Notes under the pieces: generated by a model
What the model was told of the DNA's origin: nothing
The model's input: only the letters and a program-made list of their open reading frames with translations
Databases searched by the model: none
Position numbers and translations under genes: made by a program
Shown here: piece by piece, positions 9,812 to 21,696 of the stretch
Numbering within the stretch: the stretch's first letter is position 1
How the letters are laid out: each line of letters opens with the position of its first letter
Source: Aphis gossypii
Taxonomy: Eukaryota > Arthropoda > Insecta > Hemiptera > Aphididae
Reading direction: 5' to 3'
Assembly: GCF_020184175.1 (NCBI RefSeq)
Contig: NC_065533.1
Coordinates: forward strand, 58,132,351-58,196,350
DNA length: 64,000 nucleotides

Positions 9812-12800
9812 ATGTCATGTTCTGCAGTAAATTGTACTAATCGAAGCAGTCAGGGCTATCCATTATGTAGATTTCCGAGAGACCCAAAACGAAGACAAAT
9901 TTGGATTAATAATTGTAGGCGAGATAAATGGATTCCAACTGATTCAGCACGACTTTGCCATGTAATCTAACAAACATTATTTGTTTCATTTATTTATGCA
10001 TCATCTGTACTAAATTATTAACTGAATAGATTCATTTTGAGGATAATCAGTTTGAACAAAATCGAATAGATGGATTAAAAAAGTTGAAATGCAATGCAAT
10101 TCCAACTATTTTTGATGTTCCTAATCCACCAAAACCATTAATGACCTCAAGAAAATCCTTGTATAAAGTAAATTATACAAATTATGTATTGTTATTAACA
10201 GTGGCTATTTTTGTGTGTACTACAATACACTTTGTTCATTACGAAAAATAAAAATGTGTATCACCTTTATAGTACTTTATAACATTCTGATCGGGGCCTA
10301 AAATACTGTGTCCCCTGAATAACAAATGTGTGTCCCAAGTTACAACCTCCACAGGTTTTCTTTAGGTATAAAAATCTGTCAAAACCCAAATTTAACAGTT
10401 AAATTACTTAAAATAATAAGTGTGTCCCCTGAAATCAGATGTATTTTAGGCCTTGCATTCTGCAACAACTATACCTTGGACAAATTGATAGTAACTAAGC
10501 TCAAATTTAGATATGGGCACTACGTAAAATCAGAAAATAGCCACTGGTTGTTAATGTTAAAGCAGATAGTGTGTACATTAATAATTTTGAGTTGGTCTTA
10601 TTTGCTGAATTGCTGAACATGCAGTACCTAGTTCAATAGTTCAGTTAATTAGGCAGTAGTGCAGTAGTCCAATTAATTTAATCACAATTTTTTATAGAGA
10701 CCTGTTACTGATGGCAATGTTTCCTGTAAGATTATAGATACTGTTTCTACCAATGCAAATATTTTAAAAGATACAAATAATTCAAATTTAGAATCTGTAA
10801 GCATATTTTTGCAATAAAAGAGGTTTTTCAACAATATTTCCTAAAAAACTTTTTTAATTACTAAGCTTAAAAAACCCATATTTTAACCTTATATATATAT
10901 ATTATGCTTGCAATTTATATAGAGACCTGTTACTGATTGCAATGTTTCTTGTAAGATTGTAGATACTGTTTCTACAAATGAAAATACTTTAAAAGATACA
11001 AACAATTCAAATTTAGAATCTGTAAGCATATTTCTGTAATAATATTAGCTCTTTTTTTCTATAATAGTTCCTATAAAACTGTTTTTTTTTTTTAATTACT
11101 GAAATTAAAAAACTTATATTATGCTAATTATACCTAAACCTATATCATGTTAAATTACAGTGTATTAATTGCCATCAGTATGTTAAAGAAATAGTTGCAT
11201 TAAAAAAACAAGTTGAAATATTAAAAAAAGAAACCGCTGACAGAGAGATTGCTTTGAAGCAATTTTTAACTGAACAGCAAATAAAAGTTCTTACTAAGGA
11301 AACACATGTACAGAAATGGGACAATGAAACAATTATGAAATCATTAAAAATTCGTTTTGCTGTTAGTGTTCATGGATTTAAATTTTTAAGAGAAATGAAT
11401 TTTCCAATACCCTGTTATAGCACCATAACTCGTCGACTACAGGGTCTTACATTAGAATTTGGATTGTTTGAATCAATGTTAGAACCTTTAATCTATAAAG
11501 TACAACAGTTAGAGAAAGAAGATAGATTCTGTGTTCTTTCATTTGATGAAATGGAAATTAGCTGTGAAGAATCATATGATAAAAACCGAGGTAAACGATA
11601 TGGAAAGATTACTCTTGGTAATGTTGATAAACTAGGAAATAAACTTTTATTAGTGTTGCTACGTAGTGTAAAGAATAATTGGAAACAAGTAATTGGTGCT
11701 CATATTACAGATGGGTCCCCTGCTCCTGAATTAACTAAACAGTTTATTTTTGATTGCATAGAGTTTTGTAAACATGCTGGTTTGAAAGTTGTTTCATTAT
11801 CTTCTGATATGGGAAATGAAAACAGATCACTATGGAAAGATTTAGGTGTAAAAATTCAAAAAACTGGTATTAGACAGTGTTTTTTTACTTATGATGATAA
11901 TAATATATTTATTATGCCAGACGTATGCCATCTGATTAAAAATTTAAAAAGTACTGCATTAAGGAACCCAATAAAATTACCAAAAGAATACTGTGAAGCA
12001 GAAGGTCTACCTACAGAATATGTTCACTGTAAGTTTGTGGCGGACTTGTGGAATATTGAACAGCGAAAGGATTCAAATAGGGATGAAGAACTTCGCTTAC
12101 TGCATCACTTAAAAAGAGAAGTCATATATCCAAATAATTTTCAAAAAATGCATGTTGGGGCAGCAGTACAATTTTTCTCTCTGAAAACTGCAGCTGCAGT
12201 GGAAACTGCTGTCAACTGTGAATTGTTACCTAAAGATGCATTAACCACTGCTCATTTTATTAGATTAATCGATGAGTGGTTTTCATTAACATCTAGTAAA
12301 TTACGGAAAACATCAATAACCAAAAGAAACAAGGAAAAAAAATATGATTTCCTTCAGAAATTGATTGGAATAGTTGAACAGACTGAGTTTGGATTAAATG
12401 GATGGAAACCTTTGAATGTTGGTCTCATTATGTCTTCATTATCAATTATTGAAACAAGTGAGTTATTATTTTGTAATGGATTTGATTTTATATTGTGTCA
12501 TCGTTTCACCCAAGATGCGGTTGAAAATATTTTTTCTCAAATGCATCGTAAGGCAGGGCAAACTCCAAACGCAATTCAATCCCTCAGAGCACTCAAAATT
12601 ATACTAATGTCACAGTATGTTTCTGATGTAAAACGAAGCAATTACATGAATGATAGTGATGAATTTTTATTAAATTATTTTAAAAAAGTTCCTGAAAACT
12701 TCAATAGTACTTCTATCGATATACTACAGCCAACTATTAATGCTAAACCAATAGAACCAATAGATTATATAGACAATATTTCAGATGCATTAAAAACTCT

Positions 12801-13251
12801 CCCTGAATATGATATGAATATTGTATATCATTTGGCTGGAAGTACTACAAATGCAATATTAAAAGTATCATGTGATAAATGTTGTACGTTCATGTGTAAC
12901 ACCACAGACACTGAACATTTTCCTGAAAAGTATAAATTTTACACAAAATCATTAGACAAAGGAGGATTAAAAGAACCTTGTTCTAATACTGTACTTTTAA
13001 TGTTTAATTGTGAATTGGTCTATAGGAAATATAAAAATCACTTTTTACATAATTCAAATTCTAATATTATAGATGAAATGAGTAATAACATAAAGATTAA
13101 TTATCCACTTTGTGAAAAAAATTGCAATGTCAAACATAAGCTTATAAAACATTATTTTACTATTAGATCTTATGCAACTTGTAATTTATCCATTTGTAGA
13201 AAAAAAAAATATATATATGGAACAGCATCCGAAAATAAGAAAGCAAATTAA
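9812..13251 (+). CDS. P-element-type THAP transposase, five exons, no defect seen
   Basis: Proposed exons are 9812-9961, 10030-10167, 10698-10796, 10923-11021 and 11161-13251, all in phase 0 with GT donors and AG acceptors, giving about 858 residues. The THAP finger has Cys3, Cys8, Trp31, FP at 21-22, Cys49 and His52 (C-x4-C...C-x2-H) and ends with the AIPTIF box. A coiled-coil stretch follows near residues 165-205. The core has SFDEME (Asp near 291), SSDMGNEN (near 378), MPDVCHLIKNLKS (near 416) and TQDAVENIFSQM (Glu near 617), matching the DDE-type RNase H-like fold of P and THAP9 proteins. Exons 3 and 4 are tandem copies. The protein would bind the terminal repeats and cut the element out. 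Splice sites are inferred, not proven. Confidence 0.9.
10698..11021 (+). repeat. Tandemly duplicated 99-nt coding exon
   Basis: Exons at 10698-10796 and 10923-11021 are near-identical (both begin AGACCTGTTACTGAT and end TTAGAATCT) and repeat with a period of 225 bp, so the acceptor, exon and donor were copied together. Each is 33 codons in phase 0; including one or both keeps the frame. Confidence 0.92.
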
Positions 13252-13463
13252 AATTAAAACTAAGCCAATTTATTGTTTTTTTATTTTATAGATTCCCTAG
13301 GTAATCATTATATTGGTTTGTTAAATAAATCAGGACTTATCTTACAACTAAATATAGTCTTTACTTTATTATTTTTAATTATTTATTATGAGCCGTAGAT
13401 TGTGGTGTCCTTAGGAAGTGCTGATCTAGTTTGTTCACCCAATTTCACATTCATAGATGAAGA
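13252..13463. other. 3' region of the intact P-type element
   Basis: Short AT-rich stretch after the transposase stop. It holds AATAAA-like signals but no gene. Confidence 0.4.
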
Positions 13464-13836
13464 TCACTTAGATTTGAAATAGTTTAGTAAAAGATCCATA
13501 TTATTTTTTCTAAGACTCAGCTTTTTTATTTCTAATTTTAAATTAGTTATTTCTTGCTCAGCTTTTTGGTTGAAACTATTGCAGTCATGATTTTTTTCCT
13601 ATAAAAATTAAACATACATTATGTCGCATAGAAATCAGATACAAAGCATTGAGTAGTTATTATTAGTTGATTAATTAATTTGTCAAGTTTGTTGAATATA
13701 TTTAATGTAATAACCATTAATAACATTTGTCAATTTTACATACCTTTTTATGATCATTACTCAATATTTGCATGGATGATAAATGTTCATTAGCTAGCAG
13801 CAACTGTTTTATTTTCTGTAATCTGCATTGGATCAT
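13464..13836 (-). CDS. Possible two-exon coiled-coil microprotein inside the P-type element
   Basis: On the minus strand an ATG at 13836 opens 31 codons ending at a GTATGT donor (13744). An AG acceptor precedes 13598, and 45 codons run to a TGA at 13464, in matching phase, giving 75 residues. The product is rich in Lys, Glu, Gln and Leu (AEQEITNLKLEIKKLSL) and would form a coiled coil. The transposase has its own coiled coil encoded at 11161-11280, so a dimerising regulator is conceivable. I recognise no family. Short spliced frames like this can arise by chance, so this is a weak call. Confidence 0.3.
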
Positions 13837-14215
13837 CAGATGTACACAAATAACAAGCCATAATATATACAATGCAGGTTGTTGTATAAATGAGTTAGGT
13901 ACTTAACTTTTATGTTCTTAAGTTAATTATTATAAAAACTAATATTTATAATCAATGGTAAACAGCGTTATGTAGAAAGCAACCATCCCACAAATGTTCT
14001 GTTTGGAGATATAATTCAAGTTATAGAAAAATATATTTTTTTTTTAATTGGTTAAGTAATAACTAATAACTAATAAGTAATAACTATTAACTACTAATAA
14101 CTAATAAGCTATAATAACTCGAATAACGAATACAATTAAACAATTATACATAATATTTAATGTGATACTCATATTATCAAGATATGATAATAGGATATCT
14201 TACAATCTTTTGCAC

Positions 14216-14255
14216 ACAAAATGGCGGATGCACATACCTGCTTCTATAGTGCTCT
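14216..14255. repeat. Terminal inverted repeat, right
   Basis: Inverted partner of 9596-9635, followed by the AACGTAAT duplication at 14256-14263. Confidence 0.9.
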
Positions 14256-14263
14256 AACGTAAT

Positions 14264-15573
14264 CATTAGTACATTAATTTGATAAATATCATTTATTTTT
14301 TTTTGAAATATCAATCATATTTTCCATAAAATTTTTTGCCGCATCAATACCTCTATAAATTATTATGTTTGTTGGAATTTTAAACTGTTGCATTAACTTT
14401 TCTGTGATAATATTATAGTCAACTTTTACATAAAATGCATAACTCATAATTTCATGTAAATGTGTGATATAAGTTTTACTAGTCTTAGTGAATTCATTTG
14501 TCTGTTTAGGTTTTAAAATACATTCAAAGTCAGCATAAATAACAAATGGTATTCTAGAAGTTTTTTTATAACTTTTAAAAAATATGAATTTATTTTCTTT
14601 TCCTTCTTCAAACATTATCGGTATTCCTAATTTATTCTTACTACACATTTTTTTATGTTCAGTTAATCCTGTTTCACCCCAAAGTTTACTTTTACATGGT
14701 TTATTTCCAAAAGTTGTAAAACACCTCTTGCAAATAATTAATTTAGAACAGTTTTTAGTTTTCTGACTTCTAATAAATCTTGAAAAATCTTTAATATAAC
14801 AATAATGCGATGTTTTATGATTATTGACAAAAAATAGATCAAAATGATTTTTTTCTTCTTTATTATTTATAAATAGAGGGAAAATAGTGCCTTTATTATT
14901 TAAACTATAAACATTAACTGAAACATTATTTAAACGTTCAAATTTTTTAATTTGATTTATTGGTGTTGGAAATCAATACATTTAAAATCTAACCCACTCT
15001 TTTTTTCAAGAAAATCAAAATATTTTTGGTTAAATCGTGATTTATTAGAACGCTTATCATATTTGGTTAGTATAGAATATTTAAAACAGTATTTATCTTT
15101 ATTTTTAACGTTTATAATAGCCTTTTTTTCTCGTATAAATTTAGGTAAATCTAAATATGCACCTCCTTTTAATGGATTTACTAAATTGATTCTCAACTGT
15201 AACCCATCTATTGAAACAAGTGTCCATCCTGAACCTTTAGCAATAAATTCAGATTCTTCAGCTAATATTTTATCAAACTTTGTGTTAACAAACTAGCGAA
15301 ATCGGATGAATTACATGCTAAAACATTCGAAGTTTTAAAAGCCACATCTTGTTTATCATGTGTTATAGGACGTGTGTAAGTAGCGTCAACGTGTAAATTA
15401 AATTTGATCGACGATTTAATACACGATTGTCTTAACTTTAAAATTAACTCATGTAAAATATAGTTAAAAAATAATTTGTAATCTATATAATTTTCACAGT
15501 TCTTAATTATGAAAGTTTTTGAACCTTTTCTAAATCTTTCTATTTCAATAAGTCCACTTCCAATCGTGTTCAT
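14264..15573 (-). pseudogene. Polinton DNA polymerase B, N-terminal half
   Basis: Starts at 15573 (MNTIGSGLIEIERFRKGSK) and runs through KGSGWTLVSI, a LPKFIREKKAIINVKNKDK block, a zinc-binding CKRCFTTF...LTEHKKMC block and exonuclease motif I, PFVIYADFECIL, to the insertion site. Frameshifts lie near 15275 and 14955, and another lies near 14290 just before the insertion. When the P-type element is removed the text runs INVLM-ITLTEKEEKEF into the zinc stretch at 9590-9440, in the order expected for Polinton polymerase. The whole gene therefore covered 15573 down to 6728 before insertions. Confidence 0.9.
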
Positions 15574-15926
15574 ACGCTGTTTTTTTGTTATTATATTTCT
15601 GTTTATAATGAGACTGAAATAATAAAAAACACATAATATTTATATATAAATGTATGTTTTTTTTGTTTTACATTTTTAAAAAAAATAATAATAATAACAT
15701 TCTTAAATAAACTATGAGTACTTAGTTTTTTTAAAAAAAATTAATTTTAGATTCAAACAAAAAGATTCTGTTAATAAATTTAGATCTTCCAATAATGTAC
15801 AATAATCGCTATGCAGATGATAAGCTAACGTCTGTTTTCGAAATCTAACATAACCCTACAAATCATAATATTTATTAACAAGTAATATTTCATTTCTCAA
15901 ATTTATTATATTCTCTTTTAAGATTT
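15574..15926. other. Gap upstream of polymerase
   Basis: AT-rich, with poly-T runs. Probably promoter for the polymerase and 3' end of the next minus-strand ORF. No motif strong enough to call. Confidence 0.4.
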
Positions 15927-16115
15927 TTATTTTTTTATATCTTGTAAAAGTGTTTTAGCTAAGTATTTTTCATATCTTAATATTTTAATTTTTCTTTTGA
16001 TTAAAATTATAGTTTTTCTTTGTTCATGTTTACTTTGTACTTCCTTCTCATCATTATCATCGATTTCTTCATCCAATCTATGAATTTCAATTAAGATATG
16101 GTTAAGTAAACCCAT
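15927..16115 (-). CDS. Small hydrophilic coiled-coil ORF (62 aa), Polinton accessory
   Basis: An open frame of 62 residues, dense in Glu, Asp, Lys and Ile, with a likely helix IRKIK-like near residues 33-50. No recognised domain. It is collinear with the polymerase and the next small ORF, all on the minus strand and separated by AT-rich gaps, which is the usual look of Polinton small genes. Its function is unknown and chance occurrence cannot be excluded. Confidence 0.4.
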   Translation of the reverse strand: MGLLNHILIEIHRLDEEIDDNDEKEVQSKHEQRKTIILIKRKIKILRYEKYLAKTLLQDIKK

Positions 16116-16265
16116 TTTCTAAAAAAAAACATTTTTTTTTTTATGTTTTGGAAAAGCTATTATGAACAAAGTAATACTTCTATATAAGTAGGTGTATAAA
16201 AAAAGAAAAAATGGAAAATAGATTAAAGAAATAATATAAATTAGGTTAAAAAAAAATAGATTTAT

Positions 16266-16574
16266 TTAAACAAATTTATTTATTAAATCTTCTAGATGAT
16301 TATTCAAAATTGAGGAACGATAACGTATACGTCTATTACATTTTTCACCAATATAATAAGAAAAATTATAGTCATCTATAACGTTTCTTAACTTGTCTAT
16401 TTCAACTAGATCTATTATTTTTTTTTTATATAAATTATTAATTTTTTTATTTAAAGCTCTTATATCATTTTTTTTTCTTTCTTCATCTTGATCAACACTT
16501 TTTTGGTTTTCTAAAACTTTCAAATGTAATTCTTCAATCAAAGATCGGAGGTATACGATTTGAGGAGATTCCAT
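16266..16574 (-). CDS. Small coiled-coil ORF (102 aa), Polinton accessory
   Basis: An open frame of 102 residues. The first two thirds are a strong heptad-like helix (LRSLIEELHLKVLENQ, then NKKINNLYKKKI), followed by a short tail CNRRIRYRSSILNNHL. No family recognised. Position and strand match the polymerase block. A virion or scaffold role would be a guess. Confidence 0.45.
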   Translation of the reverse strand: MESPQIVYLRSLIEELHLKVLENQKSVDQDEERKKNDIRALNKKINNLYKKKIIDLVEIDKLRNVIDDYNFSYYIGEKCNRRIRYRSSILNNHLEDLINKFV

Positions 16575-17014
16575 TTTATAATTCTGAAATTATAGGTAAA
16601 TATTTATTCGTTTATTTTTTTATTTTAAATATAAAAAAGGTAATGTAAAAACTATATCTCATTTACACCACATCTAAAAAAAATAATTTGTACCACTTTT
16701 CAAGTTTATAATTCACACCAAATAAAATTTAAAAAAGGAGCATATCTAATCTGTACTTACTAAAATTATAATTTGTAACATTGTTCACATTATTAAAATT
16801 ATAATTATAATAAAATGTATATATATTATATATAAGTAAATTTTTGTTTAGCAATAATTCATAAAATATATAAAATCAATCATACTTTAATTATAAATAA
16901 ATGTAAAACAAACTCTATACATATATATATTAAATAAGTAAATTTTTGTTTAGCAATAATTCATAAAAATATAAAATAAATCATACTTTAATTATAAATA
17001 AGTAAAACAAACTC

Positions 17015-17046
<32 letters not shown>

Positions 17047-17929
17047 AAATAAGTAAATTCTTGTTAAGTAAATTATACTATTTTTTTAAAAAAAATAAAA
17101 CATAATTTATAACTATTTATATCAACTAAACTCTGTAAGAAAAAGCTAGTAACTATTTTTTGTTTATATATATATATATATATATACCACAGAATATATT
17201 CCGTGTATATACCGTACATTTACTATAACTAAGCTGATTATAACAAAAAATAATAATAACTATAATTAAGTGTATAAGACGTAACAACACAAAATATTGT
17301 TTACGATGTATCTGTGTATATGTGGTTTGGAAAAAAACCAGATATAAAATATTATTATTATAATAAATTACATACTTTTAAATGTTGTACTACACACTAA
17401 TCTTTTTGAACTATTCAAAATGTTTCGTACTATACTCAATTTTAGGGCTGGTACAAATTACATATTTCATTTCGTTTTTTAACGTGGTGTAAAAAAAAAA
17501 AAAAAAACTACTAAAATTAATTTATTTATGTAACGCAAATACATGTTATATTTTTGATACAAATTACATATGTATTTAAATGATCCTATTTGTGGTGCAA
17601 ATTATGTAAAATACCATTATTAAATGGAATCATTTTTTATAGTGGAAAATTATAATAGTAAATATTTAATTAGCTAGTTAATAGTAGTAAAGTAATAGTA
17701 CTTACATTTCTGTTAGCGTGGAGATGCTTGAAAAAAATATACTGGCTTCTAGTTGTAGTGAACCGGTCTTGGTGAAGATGGTTCAGCACGATTTAACGAC
17801 GAAGTCCACTTTGTCGTATGTGTAGGAAGTTTGAATTAAAAGTTATTTATTCACTGAGACAATGAATATAATAAAAGCAAGACCGATGTATTGTTAAGTA
17901 TAGAACAATGTCATCGGTCTATGCGTGAG
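16575..17929. other. AT-rich non-coding stretch
   Basis: Contains (TA)n tracts near 16816, 17015 and 17166, a tandem duplication at 16834-17040 and poly-A near 17492. No open frame or RNA gene is supported. Confidence 0.6.
16834..17040. repeat. Tandem duplication, period about 102 bp
   Basis: Two copies of a unit beginning AAGTAAATTTTTGTTTAGCA (16834 and 16936), both ending in (TA)n. Confidence 0.8.
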
Positions 17930-17933
17930 TGAG

Positions 17934-18108
17934 GCTTAACTTTGTCTAATTCTTAATACTACCACAACCCATTTTATATTAAACTATTTGGGTGTAGTCC
18001 CCCAAAATATACGTACGTGTCATGGTAAACAGGAAATTCGACTATACGTTTCTATTTCATATTTTACTATAACCAATTATTTAAATACATATTTTTTAAT
18101 CTTTAAAA

Positions 18109-18139
<31 letters not shown>

Positions 18140-18204
18140 AATGATTATTAAAACTATGTTCGTAATCCAATTATTTAATATATTAATATTCATTATTCTA
18201 AATC
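17934..18204. repeat. Tandem repeat unit, interrupted copy (left part)
   Basis: Begins GTCTAATTCTTAATACTACC and ends ATTATTCTAAATC. It recurs at 22260-22503 and, diverged, from 22590. The unit is about 335 bp. The LTR element inserted in its AATC; the rest of this copy continues at 22165. Confidence 0.85.
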
Positions 18205-18672
18205 TGTTATGGGCTACGAGATATCTATAAGATATCTACGAGATTACAAGGCTAAGTTAGTATGACCATGCCTCGTGTCAAGGGTAATGCGGATGCTACT
18301 ATGACCATGACACGTGTCAGGATAGTAAGCGCACCAATAATTACAGTGCACTAATGATGCATTTGAGATGTTATTGGACATTCTCAAATTCGTGTCCGAA
18401 TTTGCAACAACAACAACAAAGACACCTGGTTTCGCCCAGAAGGCGACCACACGACGTAAACAAGAGACGCACCACAATATATAAGGGAGCCCGAAGACCA
18501 GCAACGGCAGATGTACCAAAGCTATCAACAACTGAGCACTTTCACGTCACTCAGCCACTTATTTATTTGTTACATGTATTTTGTTTGTATGCAATAAAAC
18601 ATATTACGTTATTAAGTTTAACTTTCATTCAAATTAACCATTTGGATTCAAATCTGATACTGGCACGCAACA
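18205..18672 (+). repeat. 5' LTR
   Basis: 468 bp starting TGTTATGGGCTACGAG and ending GGCACGCAACA. It contains a TATATAAG box near 18478 and an AATAAA near 18593, as expected for promoter and polyadenylation signals. Confidence 0.95.
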
Positions 18673-18675
18673 ATT

Positions 18676-18695
18676 TGGCGCAGTCGGTAGGATTC
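18676..18695 (+). promoter_or_regulatory. Primer binding site, tRNA-Ser type
   Basis: TGGCGCAGTCGGTAGGATTC, 3 bp after the LTR, is complementary to the 3' end of insect tRNA-Ser including CCA, as I recall that tRNA. It is where reverse transcription would start. Confidence 0.85.
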
Positions 18696-18984
18696 ACTTT
18701 TCAAGGAGGCAAACTGTCAAAGGCTACCATCAACAAGGAAGACTTGTACAACCTTCTTCGTTGATAACTCCAGAAGAGAAGACCATTCAATTCAACGTTG
18801 CAGAAAGTATCAGACAGGATGACAACATCAACGAACGTCGCATTATTGTGAGTGAATAGTTAATTAAATTATTACACGGATATATGTTACAAAAATATAA
18901 AACCTAAGAAATATCATTTAAGTAACTGAATATATTTAAGTAGGTCGTAAAAAAACTATTTAGGAATTTTTTTTTGATTATTAA

Positions 18985-19310
18985 AGGGCAATTGATTTAT
19001 TTGAATTATTATTGAGAAATATTGAGTTATTATATTATTATTGAGGGCATATTGAGTTATTTGAGTTATTATTGAATTATTATATTATTTTGAGGGCATA
19101 TTGTTGAATTATTGAGATTATTATTGAGAATTATTATTGAGGGCATATTGTGAATTTTTGAGATTATTATTGAGAATTATTTTTGAGGGCATATTGTTGA
19201 ATTATTGAGATTATTTTTGAGAATTATTATTGAGGGCATATTGTTGAATTATTGAGATTATTATTGAGAATTATTAAAGGGCATATATTATTGAGATTAT
19301 TATTGAGTTA
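18985..19310 (+). repeat. Minisatellite upstream of gag
   Basis: Five or six imperfect units of about 55-65 bp carrying GAGGGCATATTG followed by TTGAATTATTGAGATTATTA-type text. It sits in the leader between primer site and gag. Confidence 0.85.
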
Positions 19311-19360
19311 TATTATTATAGTTGATTGTAAAACGTATCAAATGAGTGTGAAAGCAATTT

Positions 19361-20318
19361 ATGGAGAACACAGGTACATCTCCTTTGGAAGTAGCTAATC
19401 CATCGAATAAGACGTCTTTAGAAACTCCAGATTTGAGTTTAGAAGTATTAAATAAAACCCAACAGTTGATTAATTTGGGAAGCCCTAGTAGAAGCCCTAG
19501 CCCTAGTAAAAGCCCTAGCCCTATTGAAAGCCCGAAAGAACGCCCTAGTTTATTTAGAAACCCAAGTGAACTCCAGAGCGCGAAAATAAAACACAGCTTG
19601 GAGAGAAGTTTAAGTTTAGACAATAAAAAGGTTACACGTAGCAAGGTTACGGACGATTTTGAACATACTGAGTTAACGTTCGGGAGAAAACCGCGTGTAA
19701 AGAAAATGGTTACCATAAAATTAGAGGAAGCATTTAAGCTTATACCTATGTGTACGGGAGAAGATGATACCTATCTATCCGTTCATAAATGCATGTGATA
19801 TGGCAGTAAATTTGGTTGAAGAAAAATGCGCACCGACTTTAGTTAAATATATAACAACTAGGTTATCCGGTAGAGCATTAGAAATGATAAAATATAAAAA
19901 TGTTACTAAATGGGTATACATTAATAGTTATTTATCGGATGCTTTTGAAGATACGACAACTGCTTCAAGTTTGCAGATACAATTAAATTCCATTAAAATG
20001 TGTTATGATGAAAACGTCAATGATTATTGCCATAGAGTAGAAAATTGTATTATAAATTATGTACTGCGTGTACACTTAATAAAGAAGAATCAGAAGCAAA
20101 AGTAATTCACGAAACTTTAAGAGAACAAACACTGAATATTTTTATAAAAGATTAATAAGTCCTATAAGAACAATTGTAAAAGCACGAAATCCTAAGACAT
20201 TAGAGGTAGCTAAGCAATTGGCAAAAGCAGAAGAAGTAGAATATAATTCAGAAAGAGATAATTATAGGTACAGGAACGATTTTTCTAATAATAGAGATAA
20301 TTATAATTTTCACGACTA
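19361..20318 (+). pseudogene. Gypsy-type gag, frameshifted
   Basis: ATG at 19361 opens a Ser/Pro-rich N-terminus (SPSRSPSPSKSPSP). The frame then shifts near 19770 into FINACDMAVNLVEEKCAPTL...RLSGRALEMI, the retrotransposon gag core, and again near 20060 into KARNPKTLEVAKQLAKAEE, a conserved gag tail. It would form the particle shell. There is no CCHC knuckle. The two shifts make it non-functional in this copy. Confidence 0.82.
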
Positions 20319-20391
20319 AATAATAATAATTTTCGTACAAATAATACAAGAAATTATAACACGAATAATCATATATCAGTAACTATATTAA

Positions 20392-20880
20392 AGCAGTTTC
20401 ACGATTTTAAACTAGGAGGTCATTTAAGTGTTAATAAAACTATTAAACGCATACAGAAGCAATTTAGATAGAAGGGTATGAAAGATGATGTTAAAAAGTA
20501 CGTAAAAAATTGTACATCGTGTCAAGTAAATAAAATTTCAAATCGGCATGTAAAGCAACCAATGGCTATTACATCAACAAGTTCAAAACCATTTGAAAAA
20601 ATATTTTTAGATATTGTAGGTCCATTACCAACGACCTTGTCTAGTAATAATTATATTTTAACAATGCAAGATGACTTATCTAAATACACGCTAGGAGTAC
20701 CAATACCTAATCATCAGGCAAACACGGTCGTGGAAGCTTTTGTTATACATTTCGTGTGTGTACATGGAATACCGGGAACGATATTGACAGATCAGGGAAC
20801 GGATTTCCTTAGCAAAACATTTACGAAAGTTTGCAAATTGTTAAAAATAAATAAAGTTAATACTAGTCATAGTAATTGAA
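20392..20880 (+). pseudogene. Gypsy-type integrase fragment
   Basis: An HHCC zinc region (GGHLSVNKTIKRI, then CTSCQ) is followed by core motifs LDIVGPLPTT (first Asp) and LTDQGTDFLS (second Asp). A stop lies at about 20470. The frame ends after NTSHSN just where the third acidic residue would follow. A short RGQRGITIQ tail near 20910 may be the old C-terminus. Between gag and this fragment (about 20319-20391) the whole PR-RT-RH region is missing. Confidence 0.85.
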
Positions 20881-21687
20881 GTAATAGGAGATGGAAATAT
20901 AGATATACAACGTGGCCAACGAGGCATTACCATACAAAAAAACAATGTAAAACAATATTATAACGATAAAGCAAATGAATAATTAAATATAAGATGATAG
21001 TATAAATGAATAGATTAAGAAAGGTTTATTAAAAAAAAAAAAAAATTTAAAGTTAAATAAATAGTAATGAATAAACTAGGTATGAATGACGAGTTAAAAT
21101 GTAAAACATAAGGTCAATGTTACGATACATATTTCGTAAGACTAAAATCAAAATTATAGTTTGCACAAATTTTAACTGCAAAAACGTAGAGTATACGGAA
21201 GAAGAGTAAGTAACTATACTAAAATAATTTCATGATCTATGAGAATGGATGTAGAATTATATTCCAAATACAATATATTTAATCATATTATCATGAAAAA
21301 AACAACGATATGAAAACTTAATAAAGCATTTTAAAATATTAATATTAATTTTATACCTATGTGTAGATTCAGTTATTCAGTTATTTAATTTGGTATGTGG
21401 GTAGAACGTAACATTCGTGTGTAATATTAATTAATTATTCACAAATTTATTTTATTATTTTAATTGTATTATTCAAGGTGAAGGAGATTCAAATATTAAA
21501 AAATATATATATTAATAATATATACTGTACTAACATACTTTATATTGTATTCTTAATTGATTTAAAATTTGATATAACTAATATTATTATTAAGTTACCA
21601 ATGTAAAACTGAAATTGTAAGTGTAACTGAGTGCATTTAAGAAAAATTGTAAAGATTTCTGTCTTGCAGACATAAACCTTTTTTTTT
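20881..21687. other. 3' untranslated part of the LTR element
   Basis: AT-rich; no env frame. It ends in T-rich DNA before the purine tract. Confidence 0.6.
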
Positions 21688-21696
21688 GTGAGGAGG
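21688..21696 (+). promoter_or_regulatory. Polypurine tract
   Basis: GTGAGGAGG directly before the 3' LTR; primes plus-strand DNA synthesis in LTR elements. Confidence 0.75.

Larger units (their letters stand above)
9595..14255 (+). mobile_element. Apparently intact P-type (THAP) transposon
   Basis: A 4,661-bp insertion with terminal inverted repeats of about 40 bp (9596-9635 against 14216-14255; the inner 20 bases are identical) and a perfect 8-bp duplication AACGTAAT. Splicing out the insert restores the polymerase frame ITLTEKEE. It carries one five-exon transposase with no stop or frameshift that I can find, and a possible small coiled-coil gene on the other strand. Intact repeats, target duplication and gene together make it the youngest-looking DNA transposon here. 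Confidence 0.93.

Noticed and set aside
10326..10616. 96-codon open frame
   Set aside because: Lies in the second intron of the P-type transposase, has no domain and odd composition; chance ORF.
18354..18764. ORFs on both strands in the LTRs (repeated at 21736-22214)
   Set aside because: They fall inside the LTRs and only recur because the LTRs are copies of each other; no protein motif.
18985..19310. CRISPR-like regular repeats
   Set aside because: Units are contiguous and imperfect, with no unique spacers, inside an animal LTR element; a minisatellite.
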